Assembly (NCBI RefSeq): GCF_026151205.1
Contig: NC_087080.1
Span: 12,323,837 to 12,387,836, forward strand
Direction: 5' to 3'
Length of the DNA stretch: 64,000 nt
From: Bolinopsis microptera
Taxonomy: Eukaryota > Ctenophora > Tentaculata > Lobata > Bolinopsidae
Below the pieces are notes generated by a model that was not told the DNA's origin, did no database searches, and was given only the letters and a program-made list of their open reading frames with translations. The stretch's first letter is position 1. Each line of letters opens with the position of its first letter. Shown piece after piece: positions 21,930-33,200 of this stretch. A program made the position numbers and the translations under genes.

Positions 21930-22092
21930 TTCCTTATACGGTCGTATCACGTGATCGAGACAGTTTTTCGCCAATATCTTGCCAGGGGAACATTTTAACC
22001 CTGTGTCATGTGGATTGTGGGGTGCCGGTGATTCGGAATCAGCGTCCGAAAATACATCGATAGCACGCTCGACGCTCGTGCGTGATAAGCCC
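21930..22092 (+). repeat. Dispersed element D, partial copy
   Basis: CTTCCTTATACGGTCGTATC, ATCGAGACAGTTTTTCGCC and ATTCGGAATCAGCGTC recur at 22803-22945 and, inverted, at 53190-53335. Confidence 0.7.
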
Positions 22093-22317
22093 GCGATATA
22101 AAACGTGAAATCCGTTATTAATATTATTCCAAGCTGGGGATCCTGCGAAAGGGCTTCCTAACGCTTTGGCTACTGGCTAGACTAAAGGTTGAAAAAATGT
22201 TAGCTAAAGACTATGAAAAAGGAATATTTTCAGATTTGTAATTTAATTTCTTCCTGCCTAATTTCAATGCTTCAGAGAAACTAATAATTCGATTGTGGGT
22301 GTTTGAAGAGTGATTTA

Positions 22318-22412
22318 GCACGCTCGCGGTGCTCAGCCTGTCATCCCACCGAATATCCAATTGGTTTATATTATTATGGACAGAAAAAGCCTGAGGTAAC
22401 CAGGTAACCTGT
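22318..22412 (-). repeat. Dispersed element E, copy 3, inverted
   Basis: GCTCAGCCTGTCATCCCACC and GCCTGAGGTAACCAGGTAAC are the reverse complement of the units at 2001-2090 and 2393-2480. Confidence 0.6.
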
Positions 22413-22599
22413 TTAATTATTTTTCTCTCCGGCCCTCTCTCTCCCTTTCTCTCCCTTTTTGTAGCTGTGCTCTCTTATCTCTCTATCTCTCCCTTTTACT
22501 TACTCACTGTGTGTTTTTTGCATTTTATTCTTTCCTCAAAATGGAATTTTTTTAGAGGTTAAATTAGTATTACTATTGTAAGTCAGGAGTTCCGCCACT

Positions 22600-23030
22600 A
22601 CAGTACGAATGATGATTAATTACTCTACACTTGACTATCACGTGACTTTTTAACACGTTCTCTAGGTGGCCCTGAATCAGAATGACTAGTATTCGAAACC
22701 CTAACGAACCCTCAAATCTTATCCCAACCCTATACTAACCCTAACCCAATCCAGCTAACTGAAGCATATGCTAAAACCCTAACCTGAAACCCAGCCTATA
22801 ACGAGAAATGAGACCAACTTCCTTATACGGTCATATCACATGATCGAGACAGTGTTTCGCCGATATATCGCAAGGGGAGCATTTTAACCCTATGTCTGCA
22901 TGTGGGGTGATTCGGAATCAGTGTCAAAAATACATCGATTTAAGTTGGTTTTAACTGTCGGGGGCCTTTTTAGTAAAATCTCGAAGATGGAGTGTACATA
23001 AGTCATTAAATTGAAAGTAATTTAGTACGC
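22600..23030 (+). repeat. Dispersed element D with telomere-like CCCTAA blocks
   Basis: This copy runs from TTACTCTACACTTGACTATC through a stretch of CCCTAACCC-like repeats, then ACTTCCTTATACGGTCATAT and TTTTAACTGTCGGGGGCC. The same order occurs inverted at 53145-53510, about 370-430 bp overall. No ORF. Confidence 0.75.
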
Positions 23031-23272
23031 TCGAGTCTGCACAAGGATCGACTGCTTATTTGTGACAACCAACTTATACTAATACTAATAGTAATACTAA
23101 TACCATTTATGATTTAGGTTTTTTATCGATAGTAAATAAAATTGAAAAGCTTAATTTGGATATATAAGTACGAGTACCTATTGTTTTATGATTTAATATC
23201 TTTGATCGATTATACTTCACATCTAGTGAGTATTAATTACAAACATATTTGCAGTAGTCAGAAGTTCAGAAG

Positions 23273-23836
23273 ATGAAAATAATACTAGCTATAATAGCTG
23301 CAAGTTGTATTGTGGTTTGCACCAAGGCTATAAGCTGTTATCAGTGCCAAGATGTGGCCCTTAAGTACGACTCCGCTGCCGTGAACGATATGGTGGAACA
23401 GAGTGAGGGAGAGGAAGGTGACGAAGAAGCTCCTCCGAAGTGTGACTCATCCCACATGACCGCTTGTTCTAGTGATACGGAAGTTTGCGGAGCTGTCAGC
23501 ATAAGCTATAGTGCCAGTTTCTTCGGTGTGTCAATGACAGGCGAAACGGTCCTTAGAGAATGTCTGGCCGATGTTGGTGACATTACCGACGAGGCAATGG
23601 AGCAATTTTGTACGTCGATTGAAGAATCGATGACAAAGGATTCTTCGGATGCTAATACCATAGATTTTAAATCTTGCAAATTGGATGTCTGCAGTACTGA
23701 TAACTGCAACACACAAGGAATGGAGAAATTCCAGGACGACGGAGAAAGGGAGAACTATGTGTCCTCGGAAACTAAGCTGACGATCTCGTTCCTTCTCATC
23801 CAGCTCGTCTCTTTCCTTGCAGTCACTATTCTTTAA
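23273..23836 (+). CDS. Ly6/uPAR (three-finger) domain protein, likely GPI-anchored
   Basis: Single open exon of 187 aa. A signal peptide (MKIILAIIAASCIVVCTKA) is followed at once by ISCYQCQD, the Ly6 entry motif, and the domain closes with CSTDNCN. Between them are further Cys residues (CDSSHMTAC, EVCG, ECLADV, FCTS, CKLDVC), enough for the family's disulfide set. An acidic loop (EQSEGEEGDEEAPPKC) enlarges finger one. The C-terminus is a hydrophobic stretch (LTISFLLIQLVSFLAVTIL) with no basic tail, as in GPI-anchor signals. It probably acts on the outer cell surface; the partner cannot be told. The absence of introns, unlike its neighbours, could mean retroposition. AATAAA near 24022 may be the poly(A) signal. 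Confidence 0.85.
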   Translation: MKIILAIIAASCIVVCTKAISCYQCQDVALKYDSAAVNDMVEQSEGEEGDEEAPPKCDSSHMTACSSDTEVCGAVSISYSASFFGVSMTGETVLRECLADVGDITDEAMEQFCTSIEESMTKDSSDANTIDFKSCKLDVCSTDNCNTQGMEKFQDDGERENYVSSETKLTISFLLIQLVSFLAVTIL

Positions 23837-25454
23837 GTTTAATTTTGACAAAAGAATGTGAACGATTTATGTAACCCGTGTTATTACATTATGACATAAA
23901 TAATTAGAACTATACGCGACGGTAATATTTAGAGTTAGACTTAAAGTATTTAGTATTCTAAATCTATGCATGTAATAATAATGTAATTATAAACTTGCAA
24001 AACTTTCAAAACTTACAAAACCAATAAAACTTGTAAAACTTGTAATACTTATAACATAATTGGTCCTTTTATTGATGTTTCATATTTCACGGCAGTTTCC
24101 TTTTCAGAGTTTGAGTTTATATTTAGAAACTAACCATACTATCTTTTAGATTTATGTCACTTATGATGGCTCCGGCTGAAAGTACTATGACTCATTTTAT
24201 CTAGAAGATTGTAGTTTCATTGCTTCTGAAGTAGCTATCAGTTCGCCGGTCAATGTTGGGTATAATACTCTCTTGATACTTATAACATATAATACCTTCC
24301 GGGAATTATATCCACTAAAAGTCTCGGACACCGAGAGCTGATAATTTGCACATTTTTCCCGTACCATAATTATGGTATGCTTCCACCTGATCAAAAATAA
24401 AATCTGTGGCATCATGGCTTAAACCGTAAACGCACTTATGACTTAATTTGTGTGCTGAAGAATCTATTTTTTATTAGATTTTCAGGGTGTTCCAAGACCA
24501 GTGTCCAAATTCAAAATGTTGATTGTTGATGCTTTATTTTATGAAGGAGTAAATTGATTGGTTTTTTCATTATTGTTAATTGTGCTTGATAGATCCCCCA
24601 ATTTACGTTTTAGCAGCAAACACTGAAGACGCATTAAATCGTTTTATTTCACATTTTTATATTGCTCCCAACTTTGCGTTGCAAAATGGCGAAAATAACT
24701 CGATCAGACGGGATGACAGTCGACTTGGCGGAGCATTTTGAAAGTTATGGCCGAAGCTGTTGGGTAACCCGATTCTACAACTGTCACTAGAAAACTCTTT
24801 TGACTTTGTAGCTTTCAAAACTAGTTATCAATCAAAGTATCTCAATTTTGTCAAATATGAAGGGATCATGATATGCAACCTTGGTCTTGAGGATCAGGAC
24901 CAAATGGATATTTGGACCACACCTGTTGGATGACGAAAATAATTAGGCAGAGACGGTGCCTAGTTTAAGGCTCCTTTGGGGAATGATTCACCTCAAGGAA
25001 ATATAATTAAGTCACTTTTTATCTAAATCCAGTTGATTTATTTTTGTCGGGCTATTATATTTATAATTCTTATAGTTATATGCACAACCATTTATTAGAA
25101 ATAAGCAGTATGCCTCAATTGTTTAGTTTTGAGCAGTAAGATCAAGATTATTACCCAATTGCAATGTATCAAAAGTTCTGTGAAGGACGCACGGTTTTTT
25201 ATTTTACGTATGTACAGTGTTTTCGAAATAAGTAGGTAGTTTTCTGTTTTAAGTGAAATGACTATAATAAGGCGGGGAAATTTGCTTGACTCTATAATAA
25301 CATACAGTGTGATTTATTAAAATAATGATAATTATGCAATAGTTACCATAACAACGATGACTGACTATAATACCTAATTGCACGTGCGTCGTGCAATAAT
25401 AGTGTCACATACATTTGTTCATTCCATAGTATCTAATGATTTTAGTTTTAGTGC
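23837..25454. other. Intergenic sequence
   Basis: AT-rich with no supported gene. A minus-strand ORF at 24197-24415 has no domain or splice context. I see nothing else. Confidence 0.4.
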
Positions 25455-25790
25455 ATGATGGCAATCACCACAATAGGCTTCAAATGGCAGGTGCTTGCAA
25501 TAGCGCTAATACTCTTCCAAACTTTTAGTGCGAAAAAAGCAAAAGACTGTAATGATGACAGCGCTCTGGGGGAAATTAAGGACGATGGACAAAGTGAGGA
25601 TCCTGGACTGTTCTTCTATAACAAGATACGTACGACTAAGAGCCCTGATTCCGTTCTGGGAAAACTAAAAGACTGCGGGGGAGGAAAAGCAAAATTGAAG
25701 AATAAGAAGAATAAGAAGAAGATGAAGAAAAATCAGAAAAGAAATAAACCGGATGAGATGAGCACAACCATCACTCAGACTGAACCGTAG
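25455..25790 (+). CDS. Small secreted Lys-rich protein, unidentified
   Basis: ORF of 111 aa starting MMAITTIGFKWQVLAIALIL, a good signal peptide with likely cleavage after FSA. The mature part contains two short paralogous blocks, CNDDSALGEIKDDG and SPDSVLGKLKDCGG. It then becomes very basic (KAKLKNKKNKKKMKKNQKRN) and ends in Thr-rich ITQTEP. Two Cys lie in the mature part, one in each of the two blocks. It could be a secreted cationic peptide precursor or simply a chance ORF with a good leader. No family recognised. Confidence 0.5.
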   Translation: MMAITTIGFKWQVLAIALILFQTFSAKKAKDCNDDSALGEIKDDGQSEDPGLFFYNKIRTTKSPDSVLGKLKDCGGGKAKLKNKKNKKKMKKNQKRNKPDEMSTTITQTEP

Positions 25791-27567
25791 ATTTAGAAAA
25801 GAAAATAGACGTGATGAAATAGGAGCTAACATAACCCTGCAGTCTGAAGCGAAACCAGAAATGAATAAATTAAAATGAACTGTAATTTTAAAAGTCTAAG
25901 CTATCCGAAAAACACTCGAATGAGAATGAATTTTGAATGAATTTAACTGAATGTGGTTTTAGTTTACTTACTAAATATTAGTCAAATAGAACAATGTTAA
26001 TTCGTATAATGGTTGCACAAGGATTATCAATGTTGATGTGTGTAGTTCCACCAGGGTCCAGGGTTGATAGTAGTGGCCACTCCCTGAAAACCACACACCT
26101 AAACTGGCGTCTATTCAGGGATGTGCAGGGATGATTGGACTTATGAAGAGAGTCCGATTCTCAGTCATCAGAATTTTGATAATCTTGCTGAATAACGCCA
26201 TTATTTCAACATATTCAATCGTTCTGTTACACTTACCACAACACCAGATTGCCATGGAACCCGTTATTTGATCTAATGATCACCTAGGTGATAAATGAGC
26301 TATCTTGTGAGCAGCAAATAGTGACGTATATTTTCATTTGCTCACTCTTTATTTCACTTTCCAGTGCCTCCAGCCTGATCCCTTATTAACTACAACGGTT
26401 TTTTGAACTGTACAAACTTAACCAACAATTTATCATCTATTAACCTTGACCGAATATTTAACTGTAAGTTCGTTTTAACGTATCGCAATTACATAGCAGC
26501 ACAACTTACTAAGAAAACAGAAGGTTTAAAGTTGATAAGAAGTGTGTTACCATGAACTTGTAACATGAGCTCAAATTACCCATAATGTGATGCCACCCCA
26601 AACAGTGAAGCCTTGACCTAATAACCAGGGTCCAGCTAGCGGAATTGTACTTTCTAAGTTTCAACCCTCTAATAAACCATTTGTTAGGCGACAGTTCCAT
26701 TGTATCCAATTCTTGAAATAAAATTTACGATTTTACAGTCAGTCGATTCCCTTGATAACTGAACAATTAAGCCTTGCAACGTCTTTTGCTTATGATCTGA
26801 CGATCAGTGAGGTCGCCAGAACGTTAATGGCCTGCATGATCCTCCTAAGCAATGCTTGTCAGAAAGTCAGCTAGATTTTGCTAAATACAAAATAATAAAC
26901 ATCGTAATGCTCCTTGTACGCGCCACTCTTGATACAGCTGCACAATTCGTCTACAAGTTTATTTGCTTCTTCAAGTGTGAATGTGTCAAGTATGATCATA
27001 ACCAGAGTTTAAAACACTTTTTTTGAAATTTGCCGTTTATTTTTGTGAGTTTTACAAGTAGAGAGTTAGTGAGTTTTACGAGTAGAGAGTTAGTGATTTT
27101 TCGAGTAGATAGTTAGTAAGCCTTTCGAGTAGAGAGTTGTGAATGTGAGTAGAGATTAAGCTCTAAGTAGTGAGTTAGTTGCAAGGTGCTCGTTATGTGA
27201 CGGAACAGGTTCAATACAATGAAGCTTAGTAACGCTACAGTTATTAATTAGATGCCAGATCTCCCCCGGGGAGCGGGTTATTCATTAGTTTTTAGAACAC
27301 CTTCTTACTTGTATTAACTGTAATACCAACTGACCAACTTATTCTTACTTGTTACACTCGGTTGGACTGTGCTTTCCACTGTTACTTTCGTCTTCATACG
27401 CTTTCTTTGTATTGGCTCAACTCTTTTTTGTTGGGAAGTAAAATTGGATAGCATCGGTTTTATAATGTAATCAGATGAGTAGCTATTGCAGTTATTGTGG
27501 TACTTTTACTAATGGTTACAAATTTACCGCAGTAAAAATATGGAACTAATAATTCAGTAAGTTGCAG
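25791..27567. other. Intergenic sequence with short GAGTAGAGAGTTAGT repeats
   Basis: No supported gene. Around 27050-27175 a degenerate repeat of ACGAGTAGAGAGTTAGTGA (about 20-27 bp) occurs four to five times. The 26509-26709 minus ORF has no support. Confidence 0.4.
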
Positions 27568-29717
27568 ATGACCCAGCTCGACAGAGTGAAGAGGGTTCCT
27601 AAAATGTGCACCACCAGCTCCCGGTACGAGGAGTACAACAAAATACAACTCTGTAGATACCACGCTAATAAGACTAGAGCTACCATCTGTACTCCGGTAA
27701 GATACTATCTGTACTCCGGTTAGATGCTATCCGTACTCCGGTGAAATACTATCTGTACTCCGGTAAAATACTATCTGCACTCCGGTAAGATGCTATCTGT
27801 ACTCCGGTAAGATGCTATCTGTACTCCAGTAAGATACTATCTGTACTCCAGTAAGATACTATCTGTACTCCAGTAAGATGCTATCTGTACTCCGGTAAGA
27901 TGCTATCTGTACTCCAGTAAGATGCTACTTGTACTCCAGTAAGATACTATCTGTACTCCAGTAAAAATTAATATTTGTGCTCCAGTAACACTATCTTTAT
28001 AACAGTGTACTTATAATAAGTAATATTCTCTTAGGAATTGTATCTTAGTAACAGTAGCTTAGCAACAGTATCTTAAGAGGACATACACCAAAACTTTTTT
28101 TGCCGGGACCCGCGATTTGACTTCATATTAATTATGAAAGTATAGATTTAAAAAATAAGATTTGATACATTGAAATTTTTTTTCAGTATTAAAGGATTTT
28201 ATAATTAAACAATATATGACGAAGTTACAGACCAAACAAGGTCGAGAGAAGCAAAATTGAAATTTTTGCCTACTATCAAAGTTGTATATTTTACCAATCA
28301 CCCAGGTCATAAGATATCGCTTCAAAAATTCTTGTATTTTGAGTATCATATCCAACTTTTTGGAACATGATTTCTCTCTCTTTTAAGCCTTAAATCTGCC
28401 ATTTTTGGCCCTTTTTTACGAAGTCATTTGAGGCCAGACTTCATACCTCAAAACTCAAAAATGAGAAAGGGCTTCTTATACGGACTGTCAATAATGTTTA
28501 GTAACAAAAATCAGCCAAAAAACTTTTAAAATGACTGAAATATCGGTATTACAGTGACAGACTTCTAAAATTTGAAAAAACTTTCCAAAAAGAAAATATT
28601 TTTTTCCGAAAGTGCATATTCTCAAAATTTTTTTTTCAATGTATCAAATCTTATTGTTTTTATCTATACTTTCATAATATGAAGTCAAATCGCGGTTCCC
28701 GACAAAAAAAGGTGTTGGTTTATGTCCCTTAAGAGCTTAAGATAACAATTGATACGACATAGTCTTTCAGAGCAAGCCAAGACAATTGGGGGCAGTTACG
28801 GAGCTGTTAGTACTCCACAACGCAGCTGACAGACAGTGCAGTCAAGAGGTACAATATCACTACATATCTTTTTATATGTGTTTTAAGGAGTGTCTCTTGG
28901 TTCTTTCTTACAAGTTGAATGTTATGACATGTTTCGAATTTTTAAATCACCCACAATTCTCAGGTGCACTACTACCTAAGAGAAATGTTCGAACAGGCAA
29001 AGAAATTGAAAGAGTTCCAATCCTGCCGACTCCAGAACTATAAACCTATTATCTCAGCTAAAACAAGTAAGGCACCTTTTTATATCAAGGTTTAAGCTTG
29101 GAATTGGAATCAGAAATGGCAGCCCCATATGCATAGAAAGATAGAAGGAGGGGACGCGGATTCAGGGTATCTTGGTCTGCGCAAGCAATTCATCGACTTT
29201 ACAAGTATTATCTGACCAGTAATCCTCCATCTAACACTATTTTACCATACACACCACTGTTTGACCACTCATTGAACTTCCATCGACTATAGACTCTATA
29301 GAGGTATTATCTGGTCACTACTCCACCATTTACCACTATTTTACCACTATTCTACCACTAATCCTTACAGCTCGGAGCAAGCAGCAGAGTCCAGCCACCT
29401 CACAGAGAGTAACGTTCAGCGCTCTGGGTGTTCCCACACAACGGAGTAGGGTGAGAAAACACCACACTGTCACCCACTCTCTGTTGTCAGACGATCACGG
29501 GGTCTGTAGAGATGGCCAGGATCAGAGAGTCTTCATCAAACTGTCCCGACCAACTCTTGAGCAAACACAGCCCGATAGAACTGTGAGAAAACAGACATTT
29601 AGACCCTTTTGTTTGATAAGAGGGCCACAGGAGCTGAATAGATTGAAACCCAAACCTGTTTCAGCTCCGCCATCTTCGCCCCAACTGGCAGAAGACACTC
29701 CCCTTAGACTGGTCTGA
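27568..29717 (+). CDS. Unidentified basic protein, about 218 aa, four exons
   Basis: Exons 27568-27696, 28771-28848, 28964-29066 and 29371-29717 join in phase. The product begins MTQLDRVKRVPKMCTTSSRY and continues EEYNKIQLCRYHANK. It then has a helical stretch, LGAVTELLVLHNAADRQCSQ then YYLREMFEQAKKLKEFQSCR, and a Ser/Pro/Arg-rich tail (QQSPATSQRVTFSALGVPTQ). The first ATG lies directly after an AG, so an upstream coding exon remains possible. Intron 1 contains a minisatellite made of donor-site copies and a TTAA-flanked transposon. I do not recognise the family. The composition suggests a cytoskeletal or nuclear structural protein, but that is a guess. Confidence 0.65.
27681..27990. repeat. 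22-bp minisatellite containing the exon donor site, about 14 copies
   Basis: The unit is approximately CTATCTGTACTCCGGTAAGA plus two bases. Its first copy is the end of exon 27568-27696 with its donor (ATCTGTACTCCG/GTAAGATAC), so every unit carries a potential GTAAG donor. Later units have CTCCAGTAAG. Confidence 0.9.
28077..28728. mobile_element. Inverted-repeat transposon flanked by TTAA
   Basis: TTAA lies at 28073-28076 and 28729-28732. Left end GAGGACATACACCAAAAC and right end GTTGGTTTATGTCCC are inverted repeats, continuing inward with CGCGATTTGACTTCATA on both sides. There is no ORF of note. TTAA duplication is the piggyBac preference, so this is probably a non-autonomous piggyBac-like element. 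Confidence 0.75.
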
Positions 29718-30263
29718 GGAACTGGTCATGTCTTTATCAGACTGGTCTGAGGTACCACTTATCTCTTTTCCTGACCCTTCTGTGGAACTAGTTTTATTTT
29801 TTCCTGATAAGTCTGAGAAACCATTCTCTTCATGCAATATTTATGAATAATGTATTGAATTCTTGTTAAAGCTATTGACCACAAAGCAGTTTGTTTTAAA
29901 ACACGCTGGTAACAGTTTTAGCTTAACTGTAGTGGGCAAACAGAGTTTACTGTTTAATGATATTTTTGACGTTTCAAGTGGCTTACCACCCAATAATCGT
30001 GCGGTTTATCTGTTCCATTAAGTTATTACGAAATCAATCAGCATAAATTTAAATAATAAACTTACATCAAACAAATATGAACATAAACTGTTAACTGTTA
30101 AGGAAAAAGTAGAAAAAGTCAAAATCAGTCATCGAGTCTACCAGTGATATTACCAGTGGTAGGACCACCGTCATAATAAATTAGCTGCATAACAAAAACA
30201 GCCATAAAATCAAATAAATCCAACACTAAGCTGAATATTTGACAGAAGATTTCATCGTTTGTG
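29718..30263. other. Region between convergent genes
   Basis: Sequence between the stops of the 27568-29717 gene (+) and RPGRIP1L (-). It holds presumed 3' UTRs. No further gene seen. Confidence 0.4.
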
Positions 30264-33200
30264 TCAGGTAAGTGCCCTGATAGCGCTCATTGTTTCTATG
30301 GTAACACAGAGGACCCCCACCTGATTACCATCCCTCGCCCCGAAGAGCGGTAACTCCTCTTCTGTGATATCTTCCAACACGGGTAAATCCACAGTAGCCC
30401 TACACAGGTTATTGCACTCAGCATCTGTATCATCACCAGGGTCTGATACCACTGTGAATGTGATCTTTTTCTCGGCAGAGTTGTTGACAATATCTTTGAG
30501 CATACGCCAATCCTCTGTTTCCTTCTCGATGTAAAATGTTTTCCTGAAGTTAAAGTTCAGTTTTGTGTCCGGTGTAACTTTTACTGATCCGGGCGTTTCT
30601 GTGTCTGCTGGGTCCACATTTAGTAGCTTGTATTCTACAAATACCTGGAAAAGAAGCACTATTAGATATTAAAGATTAAACAGTAAAATATAATACAAAA
30701 TACATAGTGTAAATTGTAAAAGTAATCAAAGTCAGTAGCGTGGTCTAATTTAAATTATTGATTACGTATGGTTGCATACGCATTATTGCTAATAAACAAA
30801 CTTCTTACCTGCCCGATTTCTGCCTCCACAACAAAGAATGCGTCAGGTCTGAAGGAGAGATAGTGAATAATGACGACGAGGGGAGGAGGGCGGGGAGTAG
30901 GGTCAGGAGTAGAGGAGACTGTCTCTCCGAGATCAAGCGAGTCAGCAGTCCTGGACATTGACATGTCACGTGTAGCAGTAAAGTCACGTGTAGCTGTAAA
31001 GTCACGTGTCGTCATCACCACCATCTCGTCGTCATCACTGGACATCATCCGCTCTGTTACCTGTTCCAACGTCTCGTCCTCGTCTAGTCCCGCGTTATTT
31101 GCTGAGTTACCTGAGAACATGGAACTGTGGTAAGTTACCAAGGTTACCATTGGTAACTAGTCACCAGCAACAAATATTTAGTTACTTGTAACTAATAAAA
31201 ATGGCAACTTAAAGCTAGCTACTTTGACAACTGTCAACACTCAATATTATATTAATATACATAATAGGTAACTACTTGATGTCGTGTCTGACCTATTTCA
31301 AGTGAGTCCTCCTCCGATGGCTCCTCCTCGAAGAATGTGGTATCAAAAGGAGTGGCCTGGTTCAGCTGAGCTGCAGAAGTGGGCTCCAACTCTGTTTCAA
31401 CTGATAATTATAGAGTTTACGGTGTAAATTACGGCAGTTTTAGGGGACTTTAGGGGGTGTATAATTGTAAACCAACTTACCTGCTTTAACTATTATGGGG
31501 TATGCGGATGATTTTTAGAATAATTAATTAGCTACATAAGTAATGAATAATTGATCAATGAATTATTAACTTATTAGCGATTAACTAATTGATTACCGAT
31601 GTCAGGTTCGTCGTCAGAGAGGTCCATGTAGCTGGGAGGTCGAGGGGAAGGGACTGGAGTTGTGGATCTCACTTCAAACGTGCCCAGAACAATATCATCT
31701 TCGTCACTACTGTCGTCTAGTACACTCTGTTGTAACTGGGAGTTACAGTTAGTATCTCTTTTCTCAGTATCTCCCGTACTATCTTTCTTTATAATATCAA
31801 TCAAGTTAAACTTAAATATTTATATATTTATTAATATTAAAGTTAAATATGAGGACATCTGTACTAATATACATATAATCCACTCCGCTATTCTGCACTA
31901 AATAAAAACCTTTTTGAGTCTCGACACTTGTGAGTTTTCTCCAGGAGCTGAGGATTCTTCTTTTTCTTGAGCGCTCTGGGCGTCGGCTGCGGCTTTCTGA
32001 GATGTTTCTTGGTCATTATCAGAAGAACTAGCCAGTCCAGCTAATTCTTCCATCTCCTCACTAATCTCATCGCTAATTTCCTCGCTAATTTCATCGCTAA
32101 TGATGGCTTGCACAATGTGGTCACCCTGTGTAACCAGAGTTTTGGGCGGTTCATCCACCGAGGATATTTCCGAGATGGTGCTTCCAGAAGATTCCTGCGA
32201 TATCTATTGATTTGTTAAATCAGTGAAAAAAAACCTTTAACTCGTGCACAGAAAATAGACGTATTCGTCCAAATATTGTGAAACCTAAAACGTTTAAATA
32301 CACACCCATTACTAACAAGATAGTTTACCTCTTTAGTTTTCTTGACAGCCCTCTCATACTCCTCCACACTTCTGAAGGATAAGAACTCAGTTTGGGGAGC
32401 CTCAACTGTTGTTACCTCTTGTTCCTCCCTTAACTCTGCTTCTTCTATCTTGAACGTCACCTGATTGGTTACAGTAAGTTATTATCTACTGTAATCTATA
32501 GGTTAAACAGGGGTTAGTCTATGAGGGGACTGCTAGGTGGTTTTATGGAAGGGGTTATGAGGGTTAGAGGGCAATAACGAACATGTTGAAGAGCTGGTTT
32601 ACTCTGCTCCTTTATCAATTCCTCTTCTTTTACACCCTCTTCTTTAGCCCTCCTCTGCTCTTCCTCTTCTCTCCTTTGTGCTGCCTCTCTCCTCCTCTCC
32701 TCCTCGTCTTCCCTTCTCCTCTCTTCTGCTCTCCTTTTCTCATCTTGTTCACGTGAAATCTGCTCGTAGTGTTCTGGGAGCAGTGACTGCGGTTCTGAAA
32801 CAAACAAACATTCAGACGTTCAGACAAACGTTCAAATAACAAGCTATTATTATTGTACCCTGGTTACAATTTATAACTTTCGGATAATCTTTAAATATAA
32901 ATGAACGTTTAACAAAACGTTCAAAAATGTAAATGAACGTTTAACAAAACGTAAATAAAAATGTAGATGAACGTTAAAGTAAAACCAAAGAACTGACCAG
33001 TGTCCAAGTCACAGGCTGCGTATCGTCTGTCAGTCTGATCAGGAGTAAGAATATCAGGCTGAGCCGAGGGAGGCAGATAGCTCATCTGCCACTCCAACTT
33101 CAGGGACATAACCCCAACCACCCCACCTCCAAGAGTCTTGTTGGAGATCTCAAACACACCGGAGATATTGTTACCGTGAGCTAGGGGCAGGAGGGGCACT

